A stretch of 64,000 bases of DNA. Origin: Aromatoleum toluvorans. GTDB lineage: Bacteria; Pseudomonadota; Gammaproteobacteria; Burkholderiales; Rhodocyclaceae. Below are positions 28,132 to 36,208 of the stretch, in pieces (position 1 is the first letter of the stretch; each line of letters starts with the position of its first letter). Location of the stretch: the NCBI RefSeq assembly GCF_012910905.1, contig NZ_WTVN01000002.1, positions 186,001 to 250,000 of the forward strand. Reading direction: 5' to 3'. Made by a program: the position numbers and the translations under genes. The notes beneath the pieces were generated by a model. The model saw only the letters and a list, made by a program, of their open reading frames with translations. It was not told where the DNA came from and did no database searches.

Positions 28132-28263
28132 TCAGCCGACCGGCCGATGGCCCGGGGGCTTAGGCGCGCCGTGCCCGGGGTTCGGGCGATTGCTGGGCGG
28201 CCCGGGCGGGACGTCCGGGTGTTCCGGCCTCTGGGGATGATCGGGTTTATTGCCTTGATTCAT
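28132..28263 (-). CDS. 43-residue proline-rich peptide ending in Gly, candidate modifier
   Basis: A 43-codon gene with a strong ribosome site (CACGAGGAATCGTCC before ATG) and its stop one base before the E2-E1 start. Fourteen of 43 residues are Pro and six are Gly; motifs such as HPDVPPGPPSNRPNPGHG repeat loosely, so the chain should be disordered. It ends PPGHRPVG, i.e. with a C-terminal Gly, the residue that E1 enzymes of this type adenylate. It is the first gene of the operon, where Bil-like systems encode a ubiquitin-like protein and CBASS encodes a CD-NTase. I do not recognise a family. It may be the transferred modifier, or a target or regulator of the enzyme. Confidence 0.72.
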   Translation of the reverse strand: MNQGNKPDHPQRPEHPDVPPGPPSNRPNPGHGAPKPPGHRPVG

Positions 28264-28407
28264 TGGACGATTCCTCGTGAAAGAGCCCGGCCATAAAGGA
28301 AGTCGCCGGACGTGTTGAAGAAGGCGGTCGCGGTCGACTGCCAACGGCGCAAGACCACACTATATACATGGGTAAGTAAAATACAACTACTTTTTATCAC
28401 ATCATAT

Positions 28408-28427
28408 AAAGTGTGGCATCACACTTT
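28408..28427. promoter_or_regulatory. Palindromic operator between the WYL regulator and the conjugation operon
   Basis: A perfect 8-bp inverted repeat, AAAGTGTG-GCAT-CACACTTT, lies in the 210-bp AT-rich divergent promoter region. It is the natural candidate for the binding site of the WYL regulator, since CapW-type proteins bind such palindromes as dimers and repress their operons. Confidence 0.65.
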
Positions 28428-28474
28428 CTACAACTGTTCGGTACAATGAGGAACCTTCAGAAGACATCGGCGTG

Positions 28475-29332
28475 ATGGGTCCCCAGCGAGACATTCAGCG
28501 TGAGCGGCTGTTCTACATAGAGTTCTTGGCGCTCTTCGTCGGCCAGGTCAGTCGAAAGGACCTGGTCTCCCGCTTCGGCATCAGCGAGCCAGCTGCTACT
28601 AAGGATCTTTCCCTGTACGCGGAGCTGGTACCAGGGATGCTGCGCTATGACCTGCGGCAGAAGTGCTATGTCCTCGGCGAAGGAGAACCCTATTTCGAGC
28701 ACGACCCGGAGCAAGCGCTCTATTCCCTGGCGGGAGAGCGGGCGATCGCAATGGATACGGAGCACGCAAGGCGACTGCCTAGCTGGGTGAATTCCAGCAT
28801 CAAGCGAGATGTCCCGTTGTCGGTTGTAGCGGCGATCACGCGATGCATCTACCAGCGGCGAAAGATGGCTGTTCGGTATGGATCGCTTTCGACGGGGGCC
28901 CGGGAACGTGTGCTGTCGCCCGTCGCCCTAGTTAATGATGGTTTGCGTTGGCACATCCGGTGCTTCGCGCATGAGCACGATGAGTTTCGGGACTACAACC
29001 TGGCGCGTTTCAGTACTGTCAGCGTGAGTGACCCGTCAGACGTAAGCCTTAACGAAGATAGGGAATGGAATACGGAGGTTCGGCTAAGACTAGTGCCGCA
29101 TCCGAAGGCTAAGCATCCCGAGACGATCTCGTTGGATTACGGAATCACTGACGGCGCCAAGTATGTGACGTTGCGAGCGTGCTTGGTTGGGTACTTTCTC
29201 AGGCATTGGCACATCGATTTCTCTGATGAGGCGACCGGCGATCCGAAAGCTCAGCAGCTTTTCCTGGATAACAAGAGGGATCTGCGGGAGGCTGGAGTAC
29301 CAAATTGGGCGTTTGAACAGGAGTTGAGCTGA
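28475..29332 (+). CDS. WYL-domain transcriptional regulator (CapW/BrxR-like)
   Basis: A 285-residue protein with an N-terminal winged HTH (about 10-65, LFVGQVSRKDLVSRFGISEPAATKDLSLYAEL), a central WYL domain (about 120-200, KMAVRYGSLSTGARERVLSPVALVNDGLRWHIRCF...YNLARF) and a C-terminal WCX-like dimerisation extension. This is the layout of CapW and BrxR, autorepressors of CBASS, BREX and other defence operons. It is divergent from the peptide/E2-E1/JAMM operon with a palindrome between them, so it probably silences that operon until infection. Start: ATG at 28475, or GTG one codon earlier. Confidence 0.87.
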   Translation: MGPQRDIQRERLFYIEFLALFVGQVSRKDLVSRFGISEPAATKDLSLYAELVPGMLRYDLRQKCYVLGEGEPYFEHDPEQALYSLAGERAIAMDTEHARRLPSWVNSSIKRDVPLSVVAAITRCIYQRRKMAVRYGSLSTGARERVLSPVALVNDGLRWHIRCFAHEHDEFRDYNLARFSTVSVSDPSDVSLNEDREWNTEVRLRLVPHPKAKHPETISLDYGITDGAKYVTLRACLVGYFLRHWHIDFSDEATGDPKAQQLFLDNKRDLREAGVPNWAFEQELS

Positions 29333-29459
29333 CCAACTGCAAGTAGGCCTGATTCGGACCTGAGGGGCGGGCACGTTGTAAGGGTGAAGCCGGTCCTCTT
29401 GTAGCGCGTCGGTCAGCGTCGACTTAGGCTTGTACCGTGGGTTGCGTGAGGTAGTGGCG

Positions 29460-29966
29460 ATGAAAGGGGCAAAAGCCCGACTGACTGAAACGGGCTTTAG
29501 GGCCGACTTGGACGACGGTCAGTGCGTTGAGCGAACCGACCTAATGGAAGTGGCAGGTGTTCTTCACGCGGCCGGTGTAACGGCAGACACCACAGTCTGC
29601 GGCGACTGGCGCGAGGGCGAGCACGTCCTGCTTTCCGGGCAGAAGATCGCCCTCAAGGTCGAATTGCGCCGTCTAGCGCGTGAGCACCAGCGCGAGGTTG
29701 ATCGCCGTCGCTTGGCTGAGCACGTGGCGATTGCCGCGTTGCTGCAAGACCCTCGTCAAAGGATGTTGCTGCTCGACGCGGCGCATAGCCGGGTCGAGCG
29801 CTGGGAGCGTGAGCGACTCTGCAGCCGCTACTACATTGAAGCGTGGCGAGAACTTCTCGCGAGTGGGCTCGGTGTACTGTGCGCACGTCTTGGGGAAGAT
29901 TCTGAGCAAGCAAGGGCGCTTCGGCAAAACAGCCCCTTTATTCCACTTCCGGATCTCGGAAATTGA
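29460..29966 (+). CDS. Conserved-looking hypothetical protein of transposon cargo
   Basis: A 168-residue protein with no domain I recognise. The first 80 residues look like a compact beta-rich fold (RLTETGFRADLDDGQCVERTDLMEVAGVL, then TTVCGDWREGEHVLLSGQKIALK), followed by a long Arg/Glu-rich helical part (REHQREVDRRRLAEHVAIAALLQDPRQRMLLLDAAHSRVERWERERL). The ATG at 29460 has GTGAGG nine bases upstream. It follows the WYL gene by 127 bp in the same direction. Function unknown. Confidence 0.5.
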   Translation: MKGAKARLTETGFRADLDDGQCVERTDLMEVAGVLHAAGVTADTTVCGDWREGEHVLLSGQKIALKVELRRLAREHQREVDRRRLAEHVAIAALLQDPRQRMLLLDAAHSRVERWERERLCSRYYIEAWRELLASGLGVLCARLGEDSEQARALRQNSPFIPLPDLGN

Positions 29967-30690
29967 CGGGCCGGCGGCTGCCTGCTGCAGGTCTAGAGTT
30001 CGATTGGGCGACTCGCCAGCACCTCGTCGACGATCTCGGACGGAACGCTGAGCATGGCCAAGCAATCTGATGGTCTGATGATCACGAAAATTGAGGGTCT
30101 CCTGAGCCCAGTTGGCAGGTATCACCTCCTTGGGGCTCCGCCCCAAACCCCGCACTCGCCGTGAGGCAGCCGGGCCAGGCTTGTAACGCCTGGCCCAGCG
30201 CCGATAGCGTGGTTTGCCTCCAAGGCGTCAAGGGTAACGCTTCGCCGCAGGCCGTCGGCCTGCGCCCTTGACCCCTCTCCAGCAAATCTATGCCAACGCG
30301 CTTGTACGGTGCATATTTTCGGAACCGACACAAGAATTTCGCCACCCAAATCGAGGGAAACGTGTTCATTTTCGGCGAGGGCGGGCTTGCAGTCGTCCGC
30401 AAGTACTTGATTCCTAGAAAACCTCATTTTTCGAGACCGAATTTTGGTCTCGGTCAGCAATGGAAGTCCAAAAGTCCATCACGAAGCTCGATTACCTCAT
30501 GTAATCAGCAGATTGGTTTCGCTGCCATCATCTTTCGTGACCAGAATCCCGACCAGAAGCATCATTTCCGGTGACCACACTCAGAACGCTCTCCAACTTG
30601 CGACCGCGCCGAGAGTCGAGATCGAACGCGCGCGGGTGGTCGCAGCGGACGACGCCTGTCCTCCGCGTGCCATGCCGCTCGCATCCCGCG
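29967..30690. other. Non-coding stretch with three strong hairpins
   Basis: No convincing gene over about 700 bp. Three perfect inverted repeats stand out: 30130-30146 (TTGGGGC-TCC-GCCCCAA), 30172-30196 (GGGCCAGGC-TTGTAAC-GCCTGGCCC) and 30246-30264 (CGCAGGCC-GTC-GGCCTGCG). None is followed by a T-run, so they are not simple terminators. This hairpin-rich style resembles plasmid or conjugative-element non-coding DNA and may be debris from such an element. Confidence 0.45.
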
Positions 30691-30902
30691 GTCGGATCGA
30701 GCGACGCCAGGTAGATATCGCCGCGATCATGAGCCTCATCCAGTCCGCGCGCTTGAACGGCCACGAGCCCTTCGCATATCTGAAGGACCCTCGCTCGCCT
30801 ACCCAGCCAGTCTCACAGCCGCATGGCCGAGCTGCTGCCCCATCGCTGGCAGCCGTCGAACTGCTGAACAGCCGCGTCAAGACGGGTTGGCCGGAGGCTT
30901 AC
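30690..30902 (+). mobile_element. IS66-family 3' remnant with right terminal inverted repeat
   Basis: The translated segment AAIMSLIQSARLNGHEPFAYLKD is the C-terminal signature of IS66 TnpC transposases; a frameshift then leads to RMAELLPHRWQPS, the usual TnpC end, in another frame. The remnant ends with GGTTGGCCGGAGGCTTAC (30885-30902), whose complement begins GTAAGC, typical of IS66 inverted repeats. The rest of the IS is gone, so it is a non-mobile relic. Confidence 0.75.
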
Positions 30903-30960
30903 GTAATTCGAACCATATGTAGCAACATACTTACTCTCATGTTCTGACAGAGGTGATGCC

Positions 30961-31215
30961 GTGACCATCACGACCCTATCAAGTCGGGAATTCAACCAGG
31001 ATGTAAGCCGCGCCAAGAGGGCCGCTGAGCAGGGTCCCGTGTTCATCACGGACCGCGGCAAGCCAGCGCACGTTCTGCTGACGTTCGAGGAGTACCAACG
31101 GCTCACCAAGCAGCGGCGCAATATCGCCGACGCACTAGCCATGCCAGGCGTTGAAGACATCGAGTTCGAGCCGCCGCGCGTACGCATCGAAATCCGGTCG
31201 GCGGACCTTTCATGA
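30961..31215 (+). CDS. Phd/YefM-family antitoxin (orphan)
   Basis: An 84-residue antitoxin of the Phd type: TLSSREFNQDVSRAKRAAEQGPVFITDRGKPAHVLLTFEEYQRL is the DNA-binding part, and PGVEDIEFEPPRVRIEIRSADLS the toxin-neutralising tail. The start is a GTG with ACAGAGGTGATGCC upstream. Its stop overlaps the ATG of a PIN-toxin gene (ATGA), the usual coupling, but that toxin gene is broken, so the antitoxin is now without a working partner here. It sits 58 bp after the IS66 inverted repeat. Confidence 0.88.
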   Translation: MTITTLSSREFNQDVSRAKRAAEQGPVFITDRGKPAHVLLTFEEYQRLTKQRRNIADALAMPGVEDIEFEPPRVRIEIRSADLS

Positions 31216-31290
31216 TGTGCGTGCTCGACAACTAACCGTGTCCGAGCGCCGGAAGGTACGCGCCGGCAAAGTTGACCAGAACTGGGCTGC
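31212..31290 (+). pseudogene. VapC/FitB-type PIN toxin, 5' fragment
   Basis: Starting at the ATGA overlap with the antitoxin, the frame reads MMCVLDN and then stops (TAA at 31233-31235). One base out of frame, the coding sequence resumes as VSERRKVRAGKVDQN, which is how PIN toxins paired with this antitoxin continue after LDTNVVSELRKV. Similarity is lost at about 31285, where a large hairpin begins. Both the frameshift and the truncation inactivate it. Confidence 0.75.
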
Positions 31291-31342
31291 TGCCGGTTTC
31301 ACGAACATCTTGTTAAGATGGGAAGATGAAACCAGCAGCAGC
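31286..31342. repeat. Large imperfect hairpin downstream of tniQ
   Basis: Arms 31286-31301 (GCTGCTGCCGGTTTCA) and 31327-31342 (TGAAACCAGCAGCAGC) pair at 15 of 16 positions and enclose a second stem, CATCTT-GTT-AAGATG (31306-31320). It marks the point where the PIN-toxin homology ends and lies 57 bp beyond the tniQ stop. There is no T-run, so it is not a classical terminator; it may be a folded insertion footprint. Confidence 0.55.
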
Positions 31343-31398
31343 CCACTCGCTCTACTGTTGTCCGAGGGGGCTTAATCACCACCACAGTAGCTTGAGTG

Positions 31399-33246
31399 CT
31401 AGGAAGGCAATCTCTCCGCGTCTCTCCACAGTGCTTCAACGACAGCCTGTAACGCAGTGTCTCGCCGGTAGAGGTATTGGCGGCTGCCGTCGATAGCAGG
31501 GCCGCAAACAGCGAAGATTCCCAGCTTCTCTAGGATCTGGATTACCCGTCTCGGACTTAGGTTCAGTTCTAATGCGATCTGGGAACCCAAGACGTAGCTC
31601 TCGCGAAAGCCGTCCAACTCAGACTTCCTGATCAAGCGCTGATCGGTGTCTGGGTCAACCGTGAAGGGGAGTATCCCACGAGCCAGCAGATGATAGGCAG
31701 TCTCCTGCTTTAGCCCGAGCCTGCGAGCAGCCTCGGGAACGGTCAAGGCTTCTTCGCGGAGCGTTTCAAGTTGTCGATCTCTCCAATCCGTAAGCTCTTC
31801 GCGATCGAAAACCCATGCTCCCATCCCCGCACGATCGGCGATAGCCGCGATGGGCAGCATTTCCCCCTCGATGACGCTCAGGATGAGATTGGGGAAAAGG
31901 GATTCTCGGTGCAGGACGAAGCGTAGGGCATCGTTAAGGCTGAGGCCAAGGCGGTCCGTGTTCTCGTGCCAATCGGGAAGGTTGGAACCCAGTACCAGCA
32001 GGTTCTCAAGAAACGAGCGGGAAAGGATCCAACTGGAAGATCTGTGTGCTTTCGGTGCAATGGCGGGTCCTAGCAGGCGATGCTCAATCAGCTGGGAGAC
32101 CCTGCGCCTCTGTAGGCCAAGGAGCTGGGCCGCGGATCGAAGATCCACCGTTTCGCGCAGCGAATCGGCGATCTGGGATAGCTCCCGGCGATCGATGCAA
32201 AGCATCTTGCGTCCCCCTGGTGTCGCCATGACATGCCCCGCGATGCGACCGGCCTTGTGCAGCAGTGCGAGCTTTCTCGGGCTGGTGGCGAGGACATGAG
32301 CCGCCTCCTTAGCGGGAATCCAGATGTGTTTCTGACGGAGATCCTTTGATAGAAGCTTGTTTCGATTCGTCAGCGGCCGGGGCCAGTTCTCCGCGATATA
32401 CGCCTCGAAGGCGTAAATGATGGCGCTAAATTCCGGTTGGGAGAACTGCTCAAACATGAATGAATAGAAACTACCAAACTGTCCGATGAACTGATTGCCG
32501 CGGCGGACGTTCTCCTGCCGTCGCGCTCGCAAATTTCGAAGCAGGCGGTGGAAACCGTCGGGCCAGTCGAGCAAGGTTTCGGCAGCATAGTGGGCGATGG
32601 GACGCACTGCCTGCATCGTGGCGAAGCGAGGGATTTTGAGCAGGATCCGCCGTCCAGGAGCAGGATCCGCGTAGGCCCCGAGAAAGACGGCCAGTCGATG
32701 CAGTTGTGCCAGCTGAAGAAACTGCAAATGCTCCGGCCCACCGTCGCAGCCGGTAAGACGGTCACGGAGTAACGTCGCGAAGATGGTCTCGATTTCGCCT
32801 GCGGCCACTGCCGGTGCCTCTTGCAGGCGTGCCCCACAGACACACCGAAGGAGCGCGCTTCGATTCCAATCCAGGGAGTGGCCGCACTGATGGCAAACGT
32901 CTACGAGCGCACAACGGTGCTCGGGACAAACGGTCAGCAGAGCAAGCTCCCATTCCTGGCGCCAATATCCTGCGAGCTTCAGACAGACGGGGCAGTACCG
33001 GCTGCCCCGCCGGTTCCATACCTTGTAGGTGTCGTACCCGGCGGGCTCCAGTTCCTGAAAGAGTCTCATGCCATGCAATGACTTGAGGTCCCAACCCAGG
33101 CGTTGTCTGATGCAGACATCGAGTGAGTCGTGGTTATCAAAGGCTGCACGGATCCCTTGAAGACCATTGCCCTCGGCGACTCGAAGGAGGAAGCCGTATA
33201 GGCCTTCCGTTTCGTGGGGCGCGGGGTGATAAATAAGGCGAGTCAC
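31399..33246 (-). CDS. tniQ: TniQ/TnsD-like target-selection protein
   Basis: A 615-residue TniQ-family protein, of TnsD size rather than the short TniQ of CRISPR-associated elements. The N-terminal TniQ domain has a zinc-binding array: RYCPVCLKLAGYWRQEWELALLTVCPEHRCALVDVCHQCGHSL and then CVCGARL (about residues 83-140). The C-terminal 300 residues hold several HTH-like blocks (AAHVLATSPRKLALLHKAGRI, AAQLLGLQRRRVSQLI, AARRLGLKQETAYHLL, IALELNLSPRRVIQILEKLG), suited to reading a DNA attachment site. The insertion point suggests that it recognises the 3' end of gyrB. Its ATG overlaps the tnsC stop. Confidence 0.87.
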   Translation of the reverse strand: MTRLIYHPAPHETEGLYGFLLRVAEGNGLQGIRAAFDNHDSLDVCIRQRLGWDLKSLHGMRLFQELEPAGYDTYKVWNRRGSRYCPVCLKLAGYWRQEWELALLTVCPEHRCALVDVCHQCGHSLDWNRSALLRCVCGARLQEAPAVAAGEIETIFATLLRDRLTGCDGGPEHLQFLQLAQLHRLAVFLGAYADPAPGRRILLKIPRFATMQAVRPIAHYAAETLLDWPDGFHRLLRNLRARRQENVRRGNQFIGQFGSFYSFMFEQFSQPEFSAIIYAFEAYIAENWPRPLTNRNKLLSKDLRQKHIWIPAKEAAHVLATSPRKLALLHKAGRIAGHVMATPGGRKMLCIDRRELSQIADSLRETVDLRSAAQLLGLQRRRVSQLIEHRLLGPAIAPKAHRSSSWILSRSFLENLLVLGSNLPDWHENTDRLGLSLNDALRFVLHRESLFPNLILSVIEGEMLPIAAIADRAGMGAWVFDREELTDWRDRQLETLREEALTVPEAARRLGLKQETAYHLLARGILPFTVDPDTDQRLIRKSELDGFRESYVLGSQIALELNLSPRRVIQILEKLGIFAVCGPAIDGSRQYLYRRDTALQAVVEALWRDAERLPS

Positions 33247-34250
33247 CGGATCCCCCCGTCGTCAGATTGCCGGTTTGATCGGCCTTCCGGGTCACGGCCC
33301 AGGCTCGCCAGTAGATCCGCAAAAGGTTCTCCAGGACGAGTCAGCGGCCGCAGATCTGACGATGCAGAAAAGGGATTGAGGCCGGGCGATGCGTCCCGCC
33401 AAACCTCCTCTTCGAATGCCTCGGCCAAGTGGTGCTGATCGATGTGGGCGCAGCCGTGGTACCTCGCCGCATCGACCGCACCGTCAGTGATCTTGCAGAC
33501 GTAGTCGATGAGCCCGAAGCTGGCGCAGTGGAACCGCTGAGCCATCTCGGGCGTACTGATTGGGATCGAGGGCAACGGCAAGGCGCTCTCAATCGCCGAC
33601 AGCAGTCCGCGGAACCGCAGGATCTCATCTACTGTGGTGAATCGGAAGGGGCCAAGATCGAAACGAGCAGAGAAACGCCGAGCAAGTTGCGGATTCAGGC
33701 GGAGGACTCGAGCGGAATCTGGCATTCCCATCAGCACAACGGGAATGCCAGCGTTGTTGATAAGGTTCTTCAGCCAGTCCGTCACCCGGGCCGCTTCGGT
33801 TCTTTTGCCGTGATCGAAAAAGTGTTGAAACTCATCGATAATCAACAGCTCGACGCCGCATATGCGGAGCAGGCGGTAGATGCGTTCCGTTTTCTGGGCT
33901 GCCGTACCTTTGTGGCTTATCGGGTCCCCCATCGCGATCAGGATCGCTTCGGCGAGGTTCTTTACTGTCGGCGGTGCTGGAGTGTCGACATTCAGCACCG
34001 GGATCTTCAGGATCTCCCCGTTGTCCTGCACTGGGTAACGTCGTTCGTACTCCTTCCGGACAGTGGTCTTGCCTGATCCGGTGAGACCGGTAATCAAGAG
34101 ACCACCGGCCTGACCGGAGTTCTTTGATTTCAGGTGTAGGCGCTCAACTCTCAGAAGGGCTTCCTGGAAGGCTGGGTGCTCGATCACCGTTTGACGGATG
34201 GAGAAGCCCTGAAGTCGGGAGGAAACTGTCACGCGCTTCGGGCGGGTCAT
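33243..34250 (-). CDS. tnsC: TnsC/TniB-like AAA+ transposition regulator
   Basis: A 335-residue AAA+ ATPase with Walker A LITGLTGSGKTTVRKEY (about 52-68), Walker B ELLIIDEFQHFFDHG, sensor-like VVLMGMPDS and the arginine-rich FSARFDLGPF segment. TnsC-type ATPases bridge the target selector (TniQ) and the transposase (TnsB/TnsA) and confer target immunity. It is shorter than Tn7 TnsC (about 555 residues), closer to TniB. Start and stop overlap the neighbouring genes by 4 bp on both sides, indicating one tightly coupled operon. Confidence 0.9.
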   Translation of the reverse strand: MTRPKRVTVSSRLQGFSIRQTVIEHPAFQEALLRVERLHLKSKNSGQAGGLLITGLTGSGKTTVRKEYERRYPVQDNGEILKIPVLNVDTPAPPTVKNLAEAILIAMGDPISHKGTAAQKTERIYRLLRICGVELLIIDEFQHFFDHGKRTEAARVTDWLKNLINNAGIPVVLMGMPDSARVLRLNPQLARRFSARFDLGPFRFTTVDEILRFRGLLSAIESALPLPSIPISTPEMAQRFHCASFGLIDYVCKITDGAVDAARYHGCAHIDQHHLAEAFEEEVWRDASPGLNPFSASSDLRPLTRPGEPFADLLASLGRDPEGRSNRQSDDGGIR

Positions 34251-36208
34251 GCGGACTCCCCTCCGTCGTGATCGCGCCGTACCGACTTGAACTGGGGAAC
34301 GGGCCCTCCGGCAGACGGGGGCAACGGCGTCGCAGGTGTTGTTTTTGGCCGCCTTGAACCGATCGACTTAGGCTTGTGCGCCGATGCGCTATCGACACCC
34401 TTCATCACCGCCTTACGTTTGCGCGTAGCCATCTTTCGGCTATGTGCGGCCGTGTGGATGAGATCCTGAAGTTCGTGCTTCTTGGCAAGAAGGGCTGCCA
34501 GAGCCTCCGGCTTTTCATTCTCCTTGCGAAGTTTGGCGCGGATTAGTTCATGCTGAATCAGGCGAAGACCCGCGGCGTATCCCTGGTCGATGGCTTGCAC
34601 CTCGAAATAGGCCTTGTGGTCCGGGTCGAAGACGTGGATGTACCCGACGTCGTCCTCGTGATACTTGACCGTAACGCGAAGGTCCTCACCGTGGCGACGG
34701 CGCAGGAGCTGAAGATCGGCATTGTTGTACCGCAGGCCATTCACCTCGACGCCATAGTGGAACACGCGTCGTTCGGTGCAGTGCGCCAGAATCACCCGGA
34801 CCTGAGCTGGTTCGGCCGGATATTCAAGGATCCGCTCTCGCTCACCCATTTCCCACTTCTTGGCCGGTGGCATGCCGATGCCGCGGTGAGGTGTTTGGTT
34901 GTAGATCTCGACGATCCACTTGGTGACGACGTGAAGTAGGGTGTCGAAGCTGATGCAGGCCAGGTTTTCGGAGTCGTATTCGCACCGCTCGGTCACATTG
35001 GAGAAAACGGTACCCGGGAGGCGATGGATCAGGTCGTGATTGATGGTTTTCAGTACTCGCTCCACTGCCCCTTTGTACTCTGGGGTCATGGCCGGGCAGA
35101 ACTGCAGTTGCACACCGAAATCCTCACAGGCCATGGCCAACGCGCTTGCATGCAGTTCCATGCCGTTGTCGCACACGAGAACCTCGAAGAATCCTCGTGC
35201 CGGCCACCGAGTCGTGATATCGGGGTAGAGCTTCAGCAGATCCTCTTTGGGAAGAATGGCTTGAGCAAGGCAGCTCAGTACCGAGTAGGCTGATGGGGTG
35301 TGAAAGCCGATGTAGAAGCCGACGATCATTCGGCTGTACTTGTCGATTGCGAGGGTGAGCCAAGGCTTTCCCAGCGGTAGCTTTGCCTTGGTGCAGAAGA
35401 CCAGGACGTTGAGGGGGGTATGGTCGATCTCCACCCGTTCGAGCAGCCTCTCCGCCTTTTGGGTGCCGAGAACCATGCGGTAGTGGCGGTCAGCTACCGC
35501 CTTGCCATGCCGTCCGGCCGTCAGCTCATAGTCTTCAAGGCACGCCATGTATCGATAGAGCGTTGCTCGTGACGGAGCCGTGACTTGGTTTTCCGGAGGC
35601 CGTGCGCGGTTGATTTGTGTAACTTGGTGGACGACTTTGTCGCAAACGGCTTTTCGGGGATGTCGCTGCTTATGGAGCAGTATGGTGTCGATCGCCATCG
35701 TGACGATCTCTTGTATCTCCGGCGACCACCTACGCCTTCTACCCAGCCGATCCCTATGGTCGACCAGGTCGGTGACGCTGGAGCCGACGGAGTACCGGTA
35801 ATTCCACCGATAGATGGACACTGGACTCGGCGGTGTTCGGTCGCCGATCTCGGCCGCGACTTCCCTGATGAGAGGCGTGAGGGCCTTGGCGGTGAATACC
35901 AGGGGGCCCTTGGCTCGAAGCCGCTGAAGATACATTTGGCGGCGCAGAGCGCGTGCCTGCAAGGGCTCCGGGTAGCTGGAAAGGTCGCGGCTGATCAGTA
36001 CCGGCGGCGCGCAGTCAGGGGAGTTTTCGAGGTCGACAACGAGTTCCCCTATCGCGCACTGACGGATAACGTCGGCCTCACGCACGTTCCAGAGCTCACC
36101 GTCTTCAGCCTCGAGTTGGATTGAACCATCCGTCAGACGGCGAACCACGAGCCAGGCACGCTGCTGGCGAAGGAAGCGCAAGCCGCGCCTAAAAGAAAAG
36201 CGTCGCAT
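34247..36208 (-). CDS. tnsB: TnsB/TniA-like DDE transposase
   Basis: A 653-residue rve-family transposase. N-terminal DNA-binding HTH region; catalytic core with the first Asp in VEIDHTPLNVLVFC, the second in EVLVCDNGMELHASALAMACEDFGVQLQFCPAMTPEYKGAVERVLKTIN and the Glu in the same run (GAVER); then a Mu-type C-terminal beta domain and a basic tail. It cuts the 3' ends and joins them to target DNA, binding the repeats at both element ends. The start at 36208 has an ideal AAGGAGTACGACG site; it overlaps the end of tnsA by 20 bp. Confidence 0.92.
   Translation of the reverse strand: MRRFSFRRGLRFLRQQRAWLVVRRLTDGSIQLEAEDGELWNVREADVIRQCAIGELVVDLENSPDCAPPVLISRDLSSYPEPLQARALRRQMYLQRLRAKGPLVFTAKALTPLIREVAAEIGDRTPPSPVSIYRWNYRYSVGSSVTDLVDHRDRLGRRRRWSPEIQEIVTMAIDTILLHKQRHPRKAVCDKVVHQVTQINRARPPENQVTAPSRATLYRYMACLEDYELTAGRHGKAVADRHYRMVLGTQKAERLLERVEIDHTPLNVLVFCTKAKLPLGKPWLTLAIDKYSRMIVGFYIGFHTPSAYSVLSCLAQAILPKEDLLKLYPDITTRWPARGFFEVLVCDNGMELHASALAMACEDFGVQLQFCPAMTPEYKGAVERVLKTINHDLIHRLPGTVFSNVTERCEYDSENLACISFDTLLHVVTKWIVEIYNQTPHRGIGMPPAKKWEMGERERILEYPAEPAQVRVILAHCTERRVFHYGVEVNGLRYNNADLQLLRRRHGEDLRVTVKYHEDDVGYIHVFDPDHKAYFEVQAIDQGYAAGLRLIQHELIRAKLRKENEKPEALAALLAKKHELQDLIHTAAHSRKMATRKRKAVMKGVDSASAHKPKSIGSRRPKTTPATPLPPSAGGPVPQFKSVRRDHDGGESA

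Noticed and set aside
25840-29332. Type II CBASS.
   Set aside because: Cap2-like, Cap3-like and CapW-like proteins are present but no CD-NTase (GS...DxD) or effector gene exists in or next to the operon.
30444-30947. 167-residue plus-strand open frame.
   Set aside because: Only its middle matches the IS66 transposase C-terminus and the rest is out of frame or non-coding; annotated as an IS66 remnant instead.
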